The notes beneath the pieces were generated by a model. That model made no database searches, was not told the DNA's origin, and worked only from the letters and a program-made list of their open reading frames with translations. 64,000 nucleotides of DNA from JAICYJ01 sp035695105. Lineage in GTDB: Bacteria; Actinomycetota; Thermoleophilia; Gaiellales; JAICJC01. The translations under genes and the position numbers were made by a program. The DNA lies in contig DASSEV010000059.1 in the NCBI GenBank assembly GCA_035695105.1, forward strand, positions 3,662 through 67,661. Reading direction: 5' to 3'. Of this stretch, positions 15,992 through 26,774 are shown one piece after another; within the stretch, counting starts at the first letter, position 1, and every line of letters starts with the position of its first letter.

Positions 15992-17066
15992 CGAAGGATC
16001 GTGCTGACGACGTCGTTGGCCATGAACCGGCCACGTTCGCTGAGCGAAATTGTACTGCCGGACACGGCCACGAGGCCCGCGCGGCGCATCCGTTCCAGCT
16101 CGGCCGCGTCGATCACGCCGGCGAGATCGTCGACGGGCAGCGGACGGTCGAGCCGCAGCCCGAGCATGACCCGCTCGCTCCCCCGCTCGTCCGGCGTCAG
16201 CAGCTCGACCTGCGCGGGCGGGAGCTCGCCGGCCTCGACCGCCGCCAGGTACCTCGGCAGCGACGCGAGGTTGCGCCGGCGCTCGAGCGCGTGGGTGGAC
16301 ACGGCACCGACGCCCAGCCCGAGGTAGTCACGCCCCTCCCAGTAGCCGAGGTTGTGGAGCGACCGACGGCCGTCGCGGCAGAAGTTTGCGGTCTCGTACC
16401 AGCGGTACCCGGCGGCGCGCAGGGTCTCCACGACCGTCTCGTAATGGTGCTCCAGCAGCTCCCCCTGGGCGGCAAGCTCGGCGCCGTGGCGGTGCGTGAA
16501 GCGCGTTCCCGGCTTCGCCTCCAGCTCGTAGTAGCTGATGTGGTAGGGGCCGAGGCTCAACACCTGGTCGAGGTCGCGGAGAAGGTCGTCGCGGGCCTGT
16601 CCCGGAACCCCAAACATCAAGTCGAGGTTGAGGTTCGGTATGCCGGCCTCCCGCAGCATCGCCACCGCGTCGAGCACCCGGGCCGGCGTCGCGTGGCGCT
16701 CGAGCGTCTCCAGCAGGTGCGGCTGGAACGACTGCGCGCCGAGCGACACCCGGTTCACGCCGCCCTCCATTAGTACGCGCGCCTTCGCGGCGGTGATCGT
16801 CTCCGGGTTGCATTCGACCGTCAGCTCCTCGCATGCGGGCAGCGCTGCCAGCAGCCGGCCGAGCAGCCGGTCATCGAGCAGCGAGGGCGTGCCGCCGCCG
16901 ATGAAGATCGTCCGGGGCCGGGGCTGCTCGCGCTCCAGCTCCGCGATCAGCGCGTCCACGTACCGGGCGTGCAGCTGCTCGTTGCCGGTGACCGTGACGA
17001 AGTCGCAGTATCCGCAGCGGTGGCCGCAGAAGGGCACGTGCAGGTACAGGTGCTCGGCCGTCGACG

Positions 17067-17070
<4 letters not shown>
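15988..17070 (-). CDS. hemW: HemW, radical-SAM heme chaperone
   Basis: About 360 residues. The radical-SAM site is C-G-H-R-C-G-Y-C-D-F, with the family motif I-F-I-G-G-G-T-P-S-L, E-C-N-P-E-T and S-L-G-A-Q-S-F. HemW proteins bind heme and resemble, but do not act as, oxygen-independent coproporphyrinogen oxidases, which carry an extra N-terminal segment lacking here. The GTG at 17070 overlaps the lepA stop as GTGA. The order lepA-hemW-hrcA is usual for Gram-positive bacteria. Confidence 0.9.
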
Positions 17071-18884
<1,814 letters not shown>

Positions 18885-18901
18885 AGACGTAGGGTAGGTA
18901 G

Positions 18902-20464
18902 TTACGTTGCGCTGCGCCGCCGAACGATGCTGGTGATCACGTCGACCTCCTCCAGCCGCATGAACCGCGCGGCGGCGAGGTAGACGGCGCCTCCGGCGGC
19001 GAGCCCGGCGCCCAGTGAGACGATCTGGGCGATGGTGCTGCGCCCGAGCAGCTGGTCGAGCGGATACCAGATGCCGACCGCTGCGAGGGTGCAGTAGATC
19101 GTTGCTAGGACGGTCAACACGGTCGCCCGCGCCACCTCGCGCCCGTGCAGCAGGCCGACCCTGCGACGCAGCAGCACGGCGAGCGCCGCGGCGTTGAAGC
19201 TCGTGACGATGGCGGTCGAGAGCGCGATGCCCGCCGCGCCCCAGCGCAGGAGCGCGATGTCCAGCACGAAGTTCAGGAACAGGTTGACGAGCGCCACCAT
19301 CGTCGGCACGCGCGGCTCCTGCAGGCTGAAGAAGGCACGGGTGAGCAGCAGCGAGAGGCCGTTGCCGACCAGGCCGAGCGAGAACGTGATCAGGGCGGCC
19401 CCCACGCGGTGCGTGTCGTTGGGCCCGAACTCGCCGTGCTGGTAGAGCAGCCGCACGATCGGATAGGCGAGCGCGATCGACAGCGCGGCCGCGGGCAGGA
19501 GCAGGAAGACGATCGCGCGGGCGCCCTGAGCGACGATGCGGGAGAGCTCGCCCATGTCCCTGACGCCAGCCGCGCGGGCGAGCTCAGGGAAGAGCACGGT
19601 CGAGACCGCCACCGAGAACAGGCCCTGGGGCAGCATGAACAGGCGGAAGGCGAATCCGAGGTCGCCGGCGGCCGAGCCGCTGTGGTGCGTGGCGATCAGC
19701 GTGTCGAGCGTGAGGTTGACGTTGATCAGGCCGAGTCCGAGCGAGACCGGGATCATCAGCTTGAGGATGTGGCGGACGTGCTCGTTGCCGAAGCCGAGCC
19801 GGAAGGCCCAGCCGGTGCCGCGGCCGCGGAGCAGCGGCAACGGGATCAGGAACTGCACGGCGGTCGCGACGAGGACGCCGACGGCGTAGACGTGTGCCCG
19901 GTGCTCGAGCGAGCCGTGGCGGCCGAAGACAACGAGCGCAGCGATGATGACGAGGTTCCAGGCGACCGGCGCGAACGCCGGCACGCCGAAGATCCGCTCG
20001 GCGTTGAGGATGCCGGTGACGACGCCGGTGAGCCCCATCAGCACCACGATCGGGAACAGCCAGCGGGTGAGCGAGACGACCAGGTCGGAGCTGACGTTGG
20101 TGGTTCCGACCATCAGCACCGGAACAAGCAGCGGCGCGAACAGGATGAAGAACGCCGAGACGGCCCCGAGGACGACGGCGGTCGTCCAGATCACCATCCC
20201 GGCGACCCGCCACGCCTCCCGCTCCTCGCCGCGCTCCCGGAGCTCGACGAACACGGGCACGAACGCGGCGCTGATGGCATTGTCGGCGACGATCGCGCGC
20301 ACCAGGTTGGGCAGGTTGAAGGCGACGGTGAACGCCGAGTAGACCGGCCCCGAGCCGAGCAGGGCGGCGGCGACGCTCTCGCGCACGAGCCCCGCCACTC
20401 TGGAGATCGCGGTTGCCGCGCCGAAGACGGCGGTGGACGTCGCCAGGCGGCGCGTGTCTGCCAT
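18902..20464 (-). CDS. murJ: Lipid II flippase MurJ/MviN
   Basis: A 520-residue polytopic membrane protein of the MOP superfamily with about 14 helices. The N-terminus (A-T-A-I-S-R-V-A-G-L-V-R-E, then F-N-L-P-N-L-V-R and A-F-V-P-V-F-V-E-L) is diagnostic of MurJ, which moves lipid II across the membrane for peptidoglycan synthesis. The actinobacterial pseudokinase extension seen in mycobacteria is absent. Divergent from rpsT; TAGACT is 9 nt before the ATG. Confidence 0.93.
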   Translation of the reverse strand: MADTRRLATSTAVFGAATAISRVAGLVRESVAAALLGSGPVYSAFTVAFNLPNLVRAIVADNAISAAFVPVFVELRERGEEREAWRVAGMVIWTTAVVLGAVSAFFILFAPLLVPVLMVGTTNVSSDLVVSLTRWLFPIVVLMGLTGVVTGILNAERIFGVPAFAPVAWNLVIIAALVVFGRHGSLEHRAHVYAVGVLVATAVQFLIPLPLLRGRGTGWAFRLGFGNEHVRHILKLMIPVSLGLGLINVNLTLDTLIATHHSGSAAGDLGFAFRLFMLPQGLFSVAVSTVLFPELARAAGVRDMGELSRIVAQGARAIVFLLLPAAALSIALAYPIVRLLYQHGEFGPNDTHRVGAALITFSLGLVGNGLSLLLTRAFFSLQEPRVPTMVALVNLFLNFVLDIALLRWGAAGIALSTAIVTSFNAAALAVLLRRRVGLLHGREVARATVLTVLATIYCTLAAVGIWYPLDQLLGRSTIAQIVSLGAGLAAGGAVYLAAARFMRLEEVDVITSIVRRRSAT

Positions 20465-20483
20465 GAGCGGAGGAGTCTAGTGC

Positions 20484-20516
20484 TATAGTCCGACAGCCCC
20501 GCGGAGGGGCTTTTCT
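20484..20516 (+). promoter_or_regulatory. rpsT -10 box and RBS-masking leader hairpin
   Basis: TATAGT (20484-20489) is a good -10 box. The short leader then folds as AGCCCC / GGGGCT (20495-20500, 20506-20511) with GCGGA in the loop and a T-run TTTTCT reaching the ATG. The GGAGG ribosome site lies inside loop and right arm. It could act as a terminator-like attenuator or translational switch. Confidence 0.5.
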
Positions 20517-20789
20517 ATGGCGAATTCGAAGCAGCAGGAGAAGCGGGTACGGCTGGCCGCCAGGCAGCGGCTGGAGAACCTGCGCTACCGCACTCAGATC
20601 AAGACGCTGTTCCGCAGGCTCCGCGAGGCGGCCGACAGCGGCGAGGAGGAGCGGATCACCGAGGCGCACAGGCGCCTCGTCGTGCTGCTCGACCGGGCGG
20701 CCGCCCGCAAGGCCATCCACAAGAACGCCGCGGCACGCCGGAAGTCGCAGGCGGCGCGCATCGCCGCCGGCGTCACGACCGAGGCGTAG
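20517..20789 (+). CDS. rpsT: 30S ribosomal protein S20
   Basis: A 90-residue, highly basic helical protein with the S20 signature: M-A-N-S-K-Q-Q-E-K-R-V-R near the start, L-R-Y-R-T-Q-I-K-T-L-F, and the C-terminal I-H-K-N-A-A-A-R-R-K-S. It binds 16S rRNA early in 30S assembly. It is transcribed alone, divergent from murJ, behind a hairpin leader. Confidence 0.96.
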   Translation: MANSKQQEKRVRLAARQRLENLRYRTQIKTLFRRLREAADSGEEERITEAHRRLVVLLDRAAARKAIHKNAAARRKSQAARIAAGVTTEA

Positions 20790-20959
20790 CCTCGTGTGCT
20801 GCCCGGCCGGCAAGTTCGCCATGATCGCAGCCGACCGGTGTGAGCGCCCCGCCGATTCCCGGCAGCCGCGTAGATGGCGTGCGATGAGGGTGGGCCGCTG
20901 TCGCCTCGGCCTTTCCGGCGGCTCTCGTGCGGAGTCGCCGGCCGCGCGCTGACATGCCG

Positions 20960-21460
20960 TCAGTGCGCCGCTGTGGCGCCCTCGAGCTTGCGCACGCGAG
21001 AGGCGAGCTCGGTGATGACGGCGAGCGCGACCGAGGGCTCGTCCTTCAGCATCTGCAGGAAGTTCCGTCGGCTCAGCACCATCAATGTCATGTCCGTCTC
21101 GGCGCGGACGGACGCCGAGCGCGGCTGGCCGTCGATCACTGACATCTCGCCGAAGAAGGCGCCCGGGCCGATCACCGCCCGGCGCCCGGTGGGCGGCCCC
21201 ACAACCGCGGTGCCATCGAGGATGACGAAGAACTCCCGGCCGGTGTCATCCCGGAAGATCACCGGCGAGCCGGCCGGGACGTGCACCTCCTCCGCGGACC
21301 GGACGAGCTTGCGGAGGTGGCGCTCCGAGACGCCGGCGAACAGCGGCACGCCCTGCAGCGCCTCGACCCAGCGGCGGCTCATGCCGCGAGGCGGGCCGGC
21401 GGCCCGCGTTCGCCGCCCCGAGCCGGCGAATGCCGACGTGACTGCGGTGGGCGTGCGCAT
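20960..21460 (-). CDS. Cyclic-nucleotide-binding domain protein
   Basis: About 166 residues. One CRP-type cNMP-binding beta-barrel covers roughly 40-150: L-F-A-G-V-S-E-R-H-L-R-K-L, G-S-P-V-I-F-R-D-D-T-G-R-E-F-F-V-I-L-D-G-T-A, and P-G-A-F-F-G-E-M-S-V-I-D-G-Q-P-R-S-A-S-V, where G-E and R-S contact the cyclic phosphate in the family. There is no DNA-binding or effector domain. It may be a free sensor module. The start at 21460 has GGAGG about 12 nt upstream; ATG 21382 is an alternative. Confidence 0.75.
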   Translation of the reverse strand: MRTPTAVTSAFAGSGRRTRAAGPPRGMSRRWVEALQGVPLFAGVSERHLRKLVRSAEEVHVPAGSPVIFRDDTGREFFVILDGTAVVGPPTGRRAVIGPGAFFGEMSVIDGQPRSASVRAETDMTLMVLSRRNFLQMLKDEPSVALAVITELASRVRKLEGATAAH

Positions 21461-21734
21461 CCGGCCGATCCTAACCTCCAGGCGGCCGGGCCGCTCGTCA
21501 CGAACACGCCACCTACCCCAACCCGCAACGGCGCCCTCGCGACCCGATACGGACCGGTTTCCACACCGCAACGGCACCCCACAGTTCTCCGACCCCTCTC
21601 CGACCGGCAACCGCACGGTTCAGCCAGGTCGGCGTCACGCCTCGATCACGGCCGTTCGAGGTGCTGTCACGGCGCGCCCGCACAGGCCGGTTCGGTCTCC
21701 GACCCGTCCGTGCGGGTTGGCGGTGACAGGAGCG

Positions 21735-22412
21735 TCACGACGGTTGTGACGAATCGCTTGCAGGCCGGCGCCGCCACACCAGCCCGGCCAGGATCAGCAC
21801 GATCCCGAGCGCCTGCCCCAGCGCGAACAGCGCGTAGACGTCCAGCCGGGTGGCGGTCGAGGCCAGCGCGATCACCGTCACGCCCGCGGCCACCAGCAGC
21901 GGCCGCGGGTCGTGACGACGACGCGCGGAGGCGATCGAGCCGGCCAGCAGCACGACCGTCCCGACCGTGTTCAGCACCGCCGCGAGGATCGTCGTCCACG
22001 GCCCGCCCATCGCGCTGTTGGGCGGCGTCGCCCCCGCGGCGGCCAGCTTCGCAGCGTCGACGTCGGCCGCGATCACCGCGGCGGCCGACGCAAAGGTGAT
22101 CCATAGCATCGTGGCCGTGACCAGCCTGGTCGCGCGGCGCCCGGGCGCCACCAGCAGCAGCTCGCCGACGGCCAGGTAGGGCACCACCAGGATGCCTCCG
22201 GCCAGGTAGTAGATGCGAAACACCGTATCCGTCCACCCACGCCAGGCGCCGTACCAGAGCGCGACCGTGGCGACGGTGAAGAGCGCGAACCCGATCGCCC
22301 ACGCGACCAGAGGCGGCCGCAGCGGCCGGCGAAGGGCGCCGCGGGCGACGATCACCGTGCAGGCCATCGAGACGAGCGCCGCGACCGCCGCCGCCGCGGT
22401 CTGGCCGCTCAT
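21735..22412 (-). CDS. Hypothetical integral membrane protein
   Basis: A 225-residue protein with about seven predicted membrane helices, ending in a short basic tail (W-R-R-R-P-A-S-D). No family was recognised; charged and polar motifs are sparse apart from G-A-W-R-G-W-T-D in a loop. The ATG at 22412 overlaps the holA stop (ATGA), so it is co-translated with the clamp-loader gene, although no functional link is evident. Confidence 0.65.
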   Translation of the reverse strand: MSGQTAAAAVAALVSMACTVIVARGALRRPLRPPLVAWAIGFALFTVATVALWYGAWRGWTDTVFRIYYLAGGILVVPYLAVGELLLVAPGRRATRLVTATMLWITFASAAAVIAADVDAAKLAAAGATPPNSAMGGPWTTILAAVLNTVGTVVLLAGSIASARRRHDPRPLLVAAGVTVIALASTATRLDVYALFALGQALGIVLILAGLVWRRRPASDSSQPS

Positions 22413-23365
22413 TCCGCGCTGATCTCGACCAGCGCCAGCTCGAGCTCGAGCCGCGGGTCGAGCCGGCTCCCGCCCTTGATCGCCTCGTCCAGCTGGGCCA
22501 TCCGCACCACGGCGCGTGCCAGCTCCGGCTCGCTGAATGCCCGTGCCTGCCGGCACAGCCCCTTCGCCTGGTAGGGCGACTTGAGGCCGAGGTGCTTCTG
22601 CACCTCCTTCTCCGAGCCGCCGGACTCGAGCACGAGCAGCGCCTGCCGCACCCGCCGGACGTGGTTCGCGAAGATCGCCGAGATCCGCTGCACGTCATCG
22701 GGCTTCTCGATGTCCGCAGTCGCGTAGCCGATCACGGCCGCGGCATCCCTCCTGCCCCACGCGTCGGTCATGTTCCACGGCTTCACGTCCTGCTGCTCGG
22801 GGACGAGGGCGTCGACCTCCTCCTCGCTCGGCGCGCGGTCGCGGCCATGGACCGCCAGCTTCTCGACCTCCAGCGCGAGGTCGCCGATCTCGATCCCGGC
22901 GCGAGACACGATCCGCTTCGCGATCCCGGCCGGGCACGTGATGCCGAACTCGGCAAACCGCTTCACCACCCACTGCACCGCATGCTCGTCGTCCGGAGCG
23001 TCGAAGATGCGGACATCCCCCACGCTCGCCACCGCCTTCGCCAGCGGGCCGTCCTCGGGGATGCCCTTTCCGCCGAACAGGGCCAGGCACGTGCCCGGCG
23101 CCGGGTCGGCGAGGTAGGCGACGATGTCATCGACCTGCGAGGCGTCCAGCGCCTCGGCGCCGCGCACCAGCACCAGCCGCTCGCCCCCGAACAGCCCGAG
23201 GGCGTTGCACGCGGCGACGACATCGATCTGCTCCTCATCGCCGACCGCGATCTGCTCGACCGAATCGTCGTCGAACTGGCTGCGCAGCCGGGCGGCGGCC
23301 GCATCGATCTTGGGCCAGTCGGTGCCCGCGATCAGGTACGCCGGCTTATGCGCCAGCGCCTTCAC
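22409..23365 (-). CDS. holA: DNA polymerase III delta subunit (HolA)
   Basis: About 318 residues of clamp-loader delta subunit. Features are K-P-A-Y-L-I-A-G-T-D at the start, R-L-V-L-V-R-G-A-E-A, F-A-E-F-G-I-T-C-P, G-I-E-I-G-D-L-A-L-E-V-E-K-L and the collar-domain segment L-G-L-K-S-P-Y-Q-A-K. Like other delta subunits it lacks a working P-loop. The GTG start at 23365 overlaps the Rrf2 gene end by 20 bp. Usually holA lies beside comEC and rpsT; here both are close by, separated by small genes. Confidence 0.88.
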   Translation of the reverse strand: MKALAHKPAYLIAGTDWPKIDAAAARLRSQFDDDSVEQIAVGDEEQIDVVAACNALGLFGGERLVLVRGAEALDASQVDDIVAYLADPAPGTCLALFGGKGIPEDGPLAKAVASVGDVRIFDAPDDEHAVQWVVKRFAEFGITCPAGIAKRIVSRAGIEIGDLALEVEKLAVHGRDRAPSEEEVDALVPEQQDVKPWNMTDAWGRRDAAAVIGYATADIEKPDDVQRISAIFANHVRRVRQALLVLESGGSEKEVQKHLGLKSPYQAKGLCRQARAFSEPELARAVVRMAQLDEAIKGGSRLDPRLELELALVEISAE

Positions 23366-23804
23366 CCGCTGCGGACGGCTCCAGCCGCCCGGCACGGGCC
23401 CGCGACCGCCGCACCAGATCGGCGAACGTGACGTTCTCGAGCACCGATCGCAGCTGTGACCGCGCCTCGAGCCAGACGTCGGGCAGCGCCTCCGCCCCGG
23501 GCGGGTACCTGATCGCCTCGGGCCGGACGCCCGCCACCGCCGCCAGTGGGCCGTCAACCACCCGGATCACCTCTGCGACGGTGATCTGGTCGGCGGGCAC
23601 CGCCAGCCGGTAGCCCCCTTCCGGCCCGCGCTGCGAGACGACGAGCCCCGCGTGTTTCAGCTCGCCGAGGATGTTCTCGACGAACTTCAGGGGCAGATCC
23701 TGCGCTGAGGCGATCAGCTCGCCCTTGAGCGGATGCGGGTCGTCATGCGAGGCGAGCACGAGCACGGCTCGGACGGCGTAATCGGCCTTTGCGGAGAGCT
23801 TCAT
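23346..23804 (-). CDS. Rrf2-family regulator without Fe-S cysteines
   Basis: A 152-residue winged-helix protein: M-K-L-S-A-K-A-D-Y-A-V-R-A-V-L-V-L-A, L-P-L-K-F-V-E-N-I-L-G-E-L-K-H-A-G-L-V, S-Q-R-G-P-E-G-G-Y-R-L-A, I-T-V-A-E-V-I-R-V-V-D-G. These are the Rrf2/IscR signatures. It contains no cysteine at all, so it cannot bind an Fe-S cluster the way IscR or NsrR do and must use another signal or none. It is divergent from the citrate synthase gene, with a dyad in the 70-bp gap. Confidence 0.9.
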   Translation of the reverse strand: MKLSAKADYAVRAVLVLASHDDPHPLKGELIASAQDLPLKFVENILGELKHAGLVVSQRGPEGGYRLAVPADQITVAEVIRVVDGPLAAVAGVRPEAIRYPPGAEALPDVWLEARSQLRSVLENVTFADLVRRSRARAGRLEPSAAGEGAGA

Positions 23805-23830
23805 GCCCCTATTGTCGCACGGCGGGCGGC

Positions 23831-23852
23831 CATGTCATCCGGAGATGTCATG
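23831..23852. promoter_or_regulatory. Dyad operator between Rrf2 gene and citA
   Basis: CATGTCATC-CGGA-GATGTCATG: 9-bp arms with a single central mismatch. It lies just upstream of the citA -10 box and is a plausible site for the divergent Rrf2 protein. Confidence 0.5.
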
Positions 23853-23859
23853 TCGTGGC

Positions 23860-23865
23860 TACAAT
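23860..23865 (+). promoter_or_regulatory. -10 box of citA
   Basis: TACAAT, 9 bases before the ATG at 23875, with no ribosome site; the leader would be zero to three bases. Confidence 0.5.
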
Positions 23866-23874
23866 CGCGCCCCG

Positions 23875-24978
23875 ATGCCATCCGACATCAACAGCGGGCT
23901 CGAGGGCATCGTCGCCGCCGAGACCACGATCAGCCTCGTGGATGGGCAGGCCGGACGGCTGCTCTACCGGGGATACGAGATCGGTGACCTGGCCGCTCAC
24001 GGCAGCTATGACCGCATCGTCTCACTCCTGCTGGACGGCGAGTGGCCGGCGCGGGACGAGGTGATCCCGCCAGCACCGGTGTCGCCGGCCGTCCTCCAGG
24101 CGCTGCGATGCCTGCCCACATCCGTTGCCCCGCTGGACGCGATGCGGACGGGCATCTCGGCGTTCGGCGCCGAGCGCCGGATGGACTGGCCGCCGACGGC
24201 AGACCAGGCCCGCGAGCTGATCGCGCTCGGGCCGGCGGTGGTGGGCGCCTTCGCCCGGCTGCGCGACGGGAAGCAGCCCGTGGACAGCAGCGAGGGAGCC
24301 CACCTCGGCGTGGCCGGTCGCCTGCTCCACGCAATCAGCGGCGAGGAGCCGGACGCCTCGCAGGCGCGGGCGCTCGACGCCTACTTCACGGTCTGTGCCG
24401 AGCACGGCCTGAACGCCTCCACCTTCACCGCCCGCGTCATCACCAGCACCCAGAGCGACCTGGCGAGCGCCGTGTGCGGCGCGATCGGCGCACTCAAGGG
24501 TCGGCTCCACGGCGGCGCGCCGTCGGAGGTGCGCGACCAGCTCACCCAGATCGGCGACGTCGACCACGCCGAGCAGTGGATTCGCGACGCGCTCGCCCGC
24601 GGCGAGCGCCTGATGGGCTTCGGGCATCGCGTGTACAAGACGATGGATCCGCGCGCGGCGGCCCTGCGGCAGGTGGCCGAGCGGCTCGCGGCGGACGCCG
24701 AGTGGCTGCAGCTCGCGATCGACGTCGAGGACGTGGCGCTGCGCCTGCTCGCCGAGCACAAGCCGGACCGGCCCCTGAAGACCAACGTCGAGTACTACGC
24801 CTCGATCGTGCTCGACGGCGTCGGTCTGTTGACCGATCTGTATACGCCGGCCTTCGCGGTAGCGCGCACCGCCGGCTGGACGGCGCACGCCCTGGAGCAG
24901 GCCGAGCACGGCCGCCTGATCCGCCCGGACTCGCGCTATGTCGGCCCCGAGCAGCGCCCGCTGCCGACCCCCGCCTGA
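23875..24978 (+). CDS. citA: Citrate/methylcitrate synthase family protein (CitA-like)
   Basis: A 367-residue type II citrate synthase condensing acetyl-CoA (or propionyl-CoA) with oxaloacetate. Active-site segments are E-H-G-L-N-A-S-T (His177), M-G-F-G-H-R-V-Y-K (His251) and T-N-V-E-Y-Y-A-S, where Glu306 stands for the usual Asp; an N-V-E segment also occurs in mycobacterial CitA. The C-terminal W-T-A-H-A-L-E-Q and R-Y-V-G-P are typical. The start is the ATG at 23875, 9 nt behind TACAAT; the frame extends 24 codons upstream through the promoter and is not used. Probably regulated by the divergent Rrf2 protein. Confidence 0.9.
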   Translation: MPSDINSGLEGIVAAETTISLVDGQAGRLLYRGYEIGDLAAHGSYDRIVSLLLDGEWPARDEVIPPAPVSPAVLQALRCLPTSVAPLDAMRTGISAFGAERRMDWPPTADQARELIALGPAVVGAFARLRDGKQPVDSSEGAHLGVAGRLLHAISGEEPDASQARALDAYFTVCAEHGLNASTFTARVITSTQSDLASAVCGAIGALKGRLHGGAPSEVRDQLTQIGDVDHAEQWIRDALARGERLMGFGHRVYKTMDPRAAALRQVAERLAADAEWLQLAIDVEDVALRLLAEHKPDRPLKTNVEYYASIVLDGVGLLTDLYTPAFAVARTAGWTAHALEQAEHGRLIRPDSRYVGPEQRPLPTPA

Positions 24979-24994
24979 CGCCGTACCGGGTCGA

Positions 24995-26221
24995 CTACGA
25001 GCAGAGCCGGGCGACCCAGAGCAGGTAGCCGGCGAGGACGTCTGCGACCGCCAGCAGCGGGACGGCCAGCGGCGGCCAGACCGTCCCGGCAACCATCGCG
25101 CCCAGCCCGCACACGAGGATCGGCGCCGCGGCCGGCAGCGCCAGCAGGTTCGCCGGCACGGAGAGCGGCGCCAGCCGCCCGAAGTGCCACCACGCGATCG
25201 GCGTGGTGACCAGGGTGCAGGCGACCGATACCGCCGCCGCCGAGCCGAGCCGCGGCTGGAGCCGCGGCGCGACGACGAAGATCGCCCACACCGCCGCGAA
25301 GCTCAGCTGGAAGCCCGGGTTGAACAGGTCGAGCGGGTTCAGCGCGAGCACGACAGCGGCGCCGCAGGCCAGCAGGTGCCAGCGCGCGATCGGGCGCGAG
25401 GCCAGCCACGCGGCTGCGACCAGGCATCCGGCCACACCGGCGCGCACGATCGAAGGCCCAGCGCCGGTGACGAGCACGTAGAGCAGCGTGGCGCCGATCG
25501 CGGCCACCCGCGCGGGCGTGCCGATCACTCCGAGCGCTGCGAGGCAGCCAAGCGAAAACACGACCACCAGCGCAACGTTCTGGCCGGACACCGCGACGAG
25601 GTGATACAGCCCCGAGTCCCGGAACTGCTGGCGCACATCCGGGGGCAGGCCCCCCGTCTCGCCGAGCGTCACTCCGGCGACCAGCGAACGCGCGGGCGAT
25701 GCACCGGCTCCGGCCGCGAGACGTCGGAGTGCGGCGGCATGGGCGGCGTCGACCACGCCCCACATTCCGCCTCGCCGGCCCGCGGCCACGAGCCGCGCGG
25801 CCCGGAGCTCGAGGTGCACGCCCTGGGTGGCGTAGTACGCGCGCACCTCCGGATCGATCGGCCGGAGCGTGCCGCGCACCGCGTACAGGGCTCCCAGCTC
25901 CGGACGGTATCCGGGCGCGACGAGCAGCACGTCCTCCCGGGCGCTCAGCTCGCGGGCCACCGCCCGATCGCCGCTCGGCGCGCCCGTGACGAGCAGCCGG
26001 CCGCGCTCGGGACCCGGGTGCAGCGTCGTGCGCTGCAGGTCGTCGACACGGTGGCTGCCGTACGCGGCTGCACCGAGCGCCACGAGCAGCAGCGCCGTCC
26101 GCGGCCGGCACGGGATCCCCGCCAGCACGGCGAGCAGCGGATGGCCGAGGGCGGCCGTGACCAGGCCGGCGACGGCGGCGAGCACGATCCGCGTGGGAGG
26201 ATCACAGCGCCACATGCCCAT
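24995..26221 (-). CDS. comEC: ComEC-type DNA uptake channel, without the metallo-beta-lactamase domain
   Basis: About 408 residues, much shorter than usual ComEC (about 700-800). It keeps an N-terminal membrane segment, an OB-like extracellular portion, and the Competence domain with A-G-V-T-L-G-E-T-G-G-L and H-L-V-A-V-S-G-Q-N-V-A, and ends after the last membrane helices (V-A-R-L-C-S). The C-terminal nuclease-like domain is absent. It would translocate single-stranded DNA during transformation. The start at ATG 26221 overlaps comEA by 20 bp; ATG 26215 is an alternative. Confidence 0.85.
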   Translation of the reverse strand: MGMWRCDPPTRIVLAAVAGLVTAALGHPLLAVLAGIPCRPRTALLLVALGAAAYGSHRVDDLQRTTLHPGPERGRLLVTGAPSGDRAVARELSAREDVLLVAPGYRPELGALYAVRGTLRPIDPEVRAYYATQGVHLELRAARLVAAGRRGGMWGVVDAAHAAALRRLAAGAGASPARSLVAGVTLGETGGLPPDVRQQFRDSGLYHLVAVSGQNVALVVVFSLGCLAALGVIGTPARVAAIGATLLYVLVTGAGPSIVRAGVAGCLVAAAWLASRPIARWHLLACGAAVVLALNPLDLFNPGFQLSFAAVWAIFVVAPRLQPRLGSAAAVSVACTLVTTPIAWWHFGRLAPLSVPANLLALPAAAPILVCGLGAMVAGTVWPPLAVPLLAVADVLAGYLLWVARLCS

Positions 26222-26774
26222 GCAGGGCCGCCATCCGAGCCGGGCCGAAGCCGCTGACCTGGTCGAGCTCGTCGAGCGACCGGAACCCGCCGTGCTGCGT
26301 GCGGTAGTCGATGATGCGCTGCGCCAGCGAGGGACCGATCCCGTCGAGGGTCTCAAGCTGCTCGAGCGAGGCCGAGTTGAGGTGCACCGGCGCCTGGGGG
26401 CTTCCGGGCGCTGCGGCGGCGGAGGCCGCCGTCGCCGTGCCGGGGCCCGGCACGACCACCTGCTCGCCGTCGGCGAGCCGCTCGGCGAGGTTCAGGCCCT
26501 GCAGGTTGGCGCGGCCGGTGGGGCGCGCGCGCCGCACGGCGTCCTGCACGCGAGCGCCCTCCGGCAGCCGGTAGACGCCGGGGCGCCGCACGGCACCGAC
26601 GACGTCCACGACGACGACGGTCGGCCCGGCCGGTGCCGGCGAGGCGGTGGAGCGCCCCGGCGAGGAATAGCTGGCGGTGGACGTGCCGCCGCCCTGCATG
26701 CGAAGGCCGATCAGGACGATGGCGACCGCAGCAGCGGCGTAGAGCAGGAGGCGCTGGGGTGGGATGGGAAGCAC
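26202..26774 (-). CDS. comEA: ComEA-type DNA-binding competence protein
   Basis: About 190 residues. One N-terminal membrane anchor (L-L-L-Y-A-A-A-A-V-A-I-V-L-I-G) precedes a SLBB domain (V-V-D-V-V-G-A-V-R-R-P-G-V-Y-R-L, G-E-Q-V-V-V-P) and two C-terminal helix-hairpin-helix motifs (L-D-G-I-G-P-S-L-A-Q-R-I-I, V-S-G-F-G-P-A-R-M). It would capture DNA outside the membrane and pass it to ComEC. GTG 26774 is preferred over TTG 26801. Confidence 0.88.
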   Translation of the reverse strand: MLPIPPQRLLLYAAAAVAIVLIGLRMQGGGTSTASYSSPGRSTASPAPAGPTVVVVDVVGAVRRPGVYRLPEGARVQDAVRRARPTGRANLQGLNLAERLADGEQVVVPGPGTATAASAAAAPGSPQAPVHLNSASLEQLETLDGIGPSLAQRIIDYRTQHGGFRSLDELDQVSGFGPARMAALHGHVAL

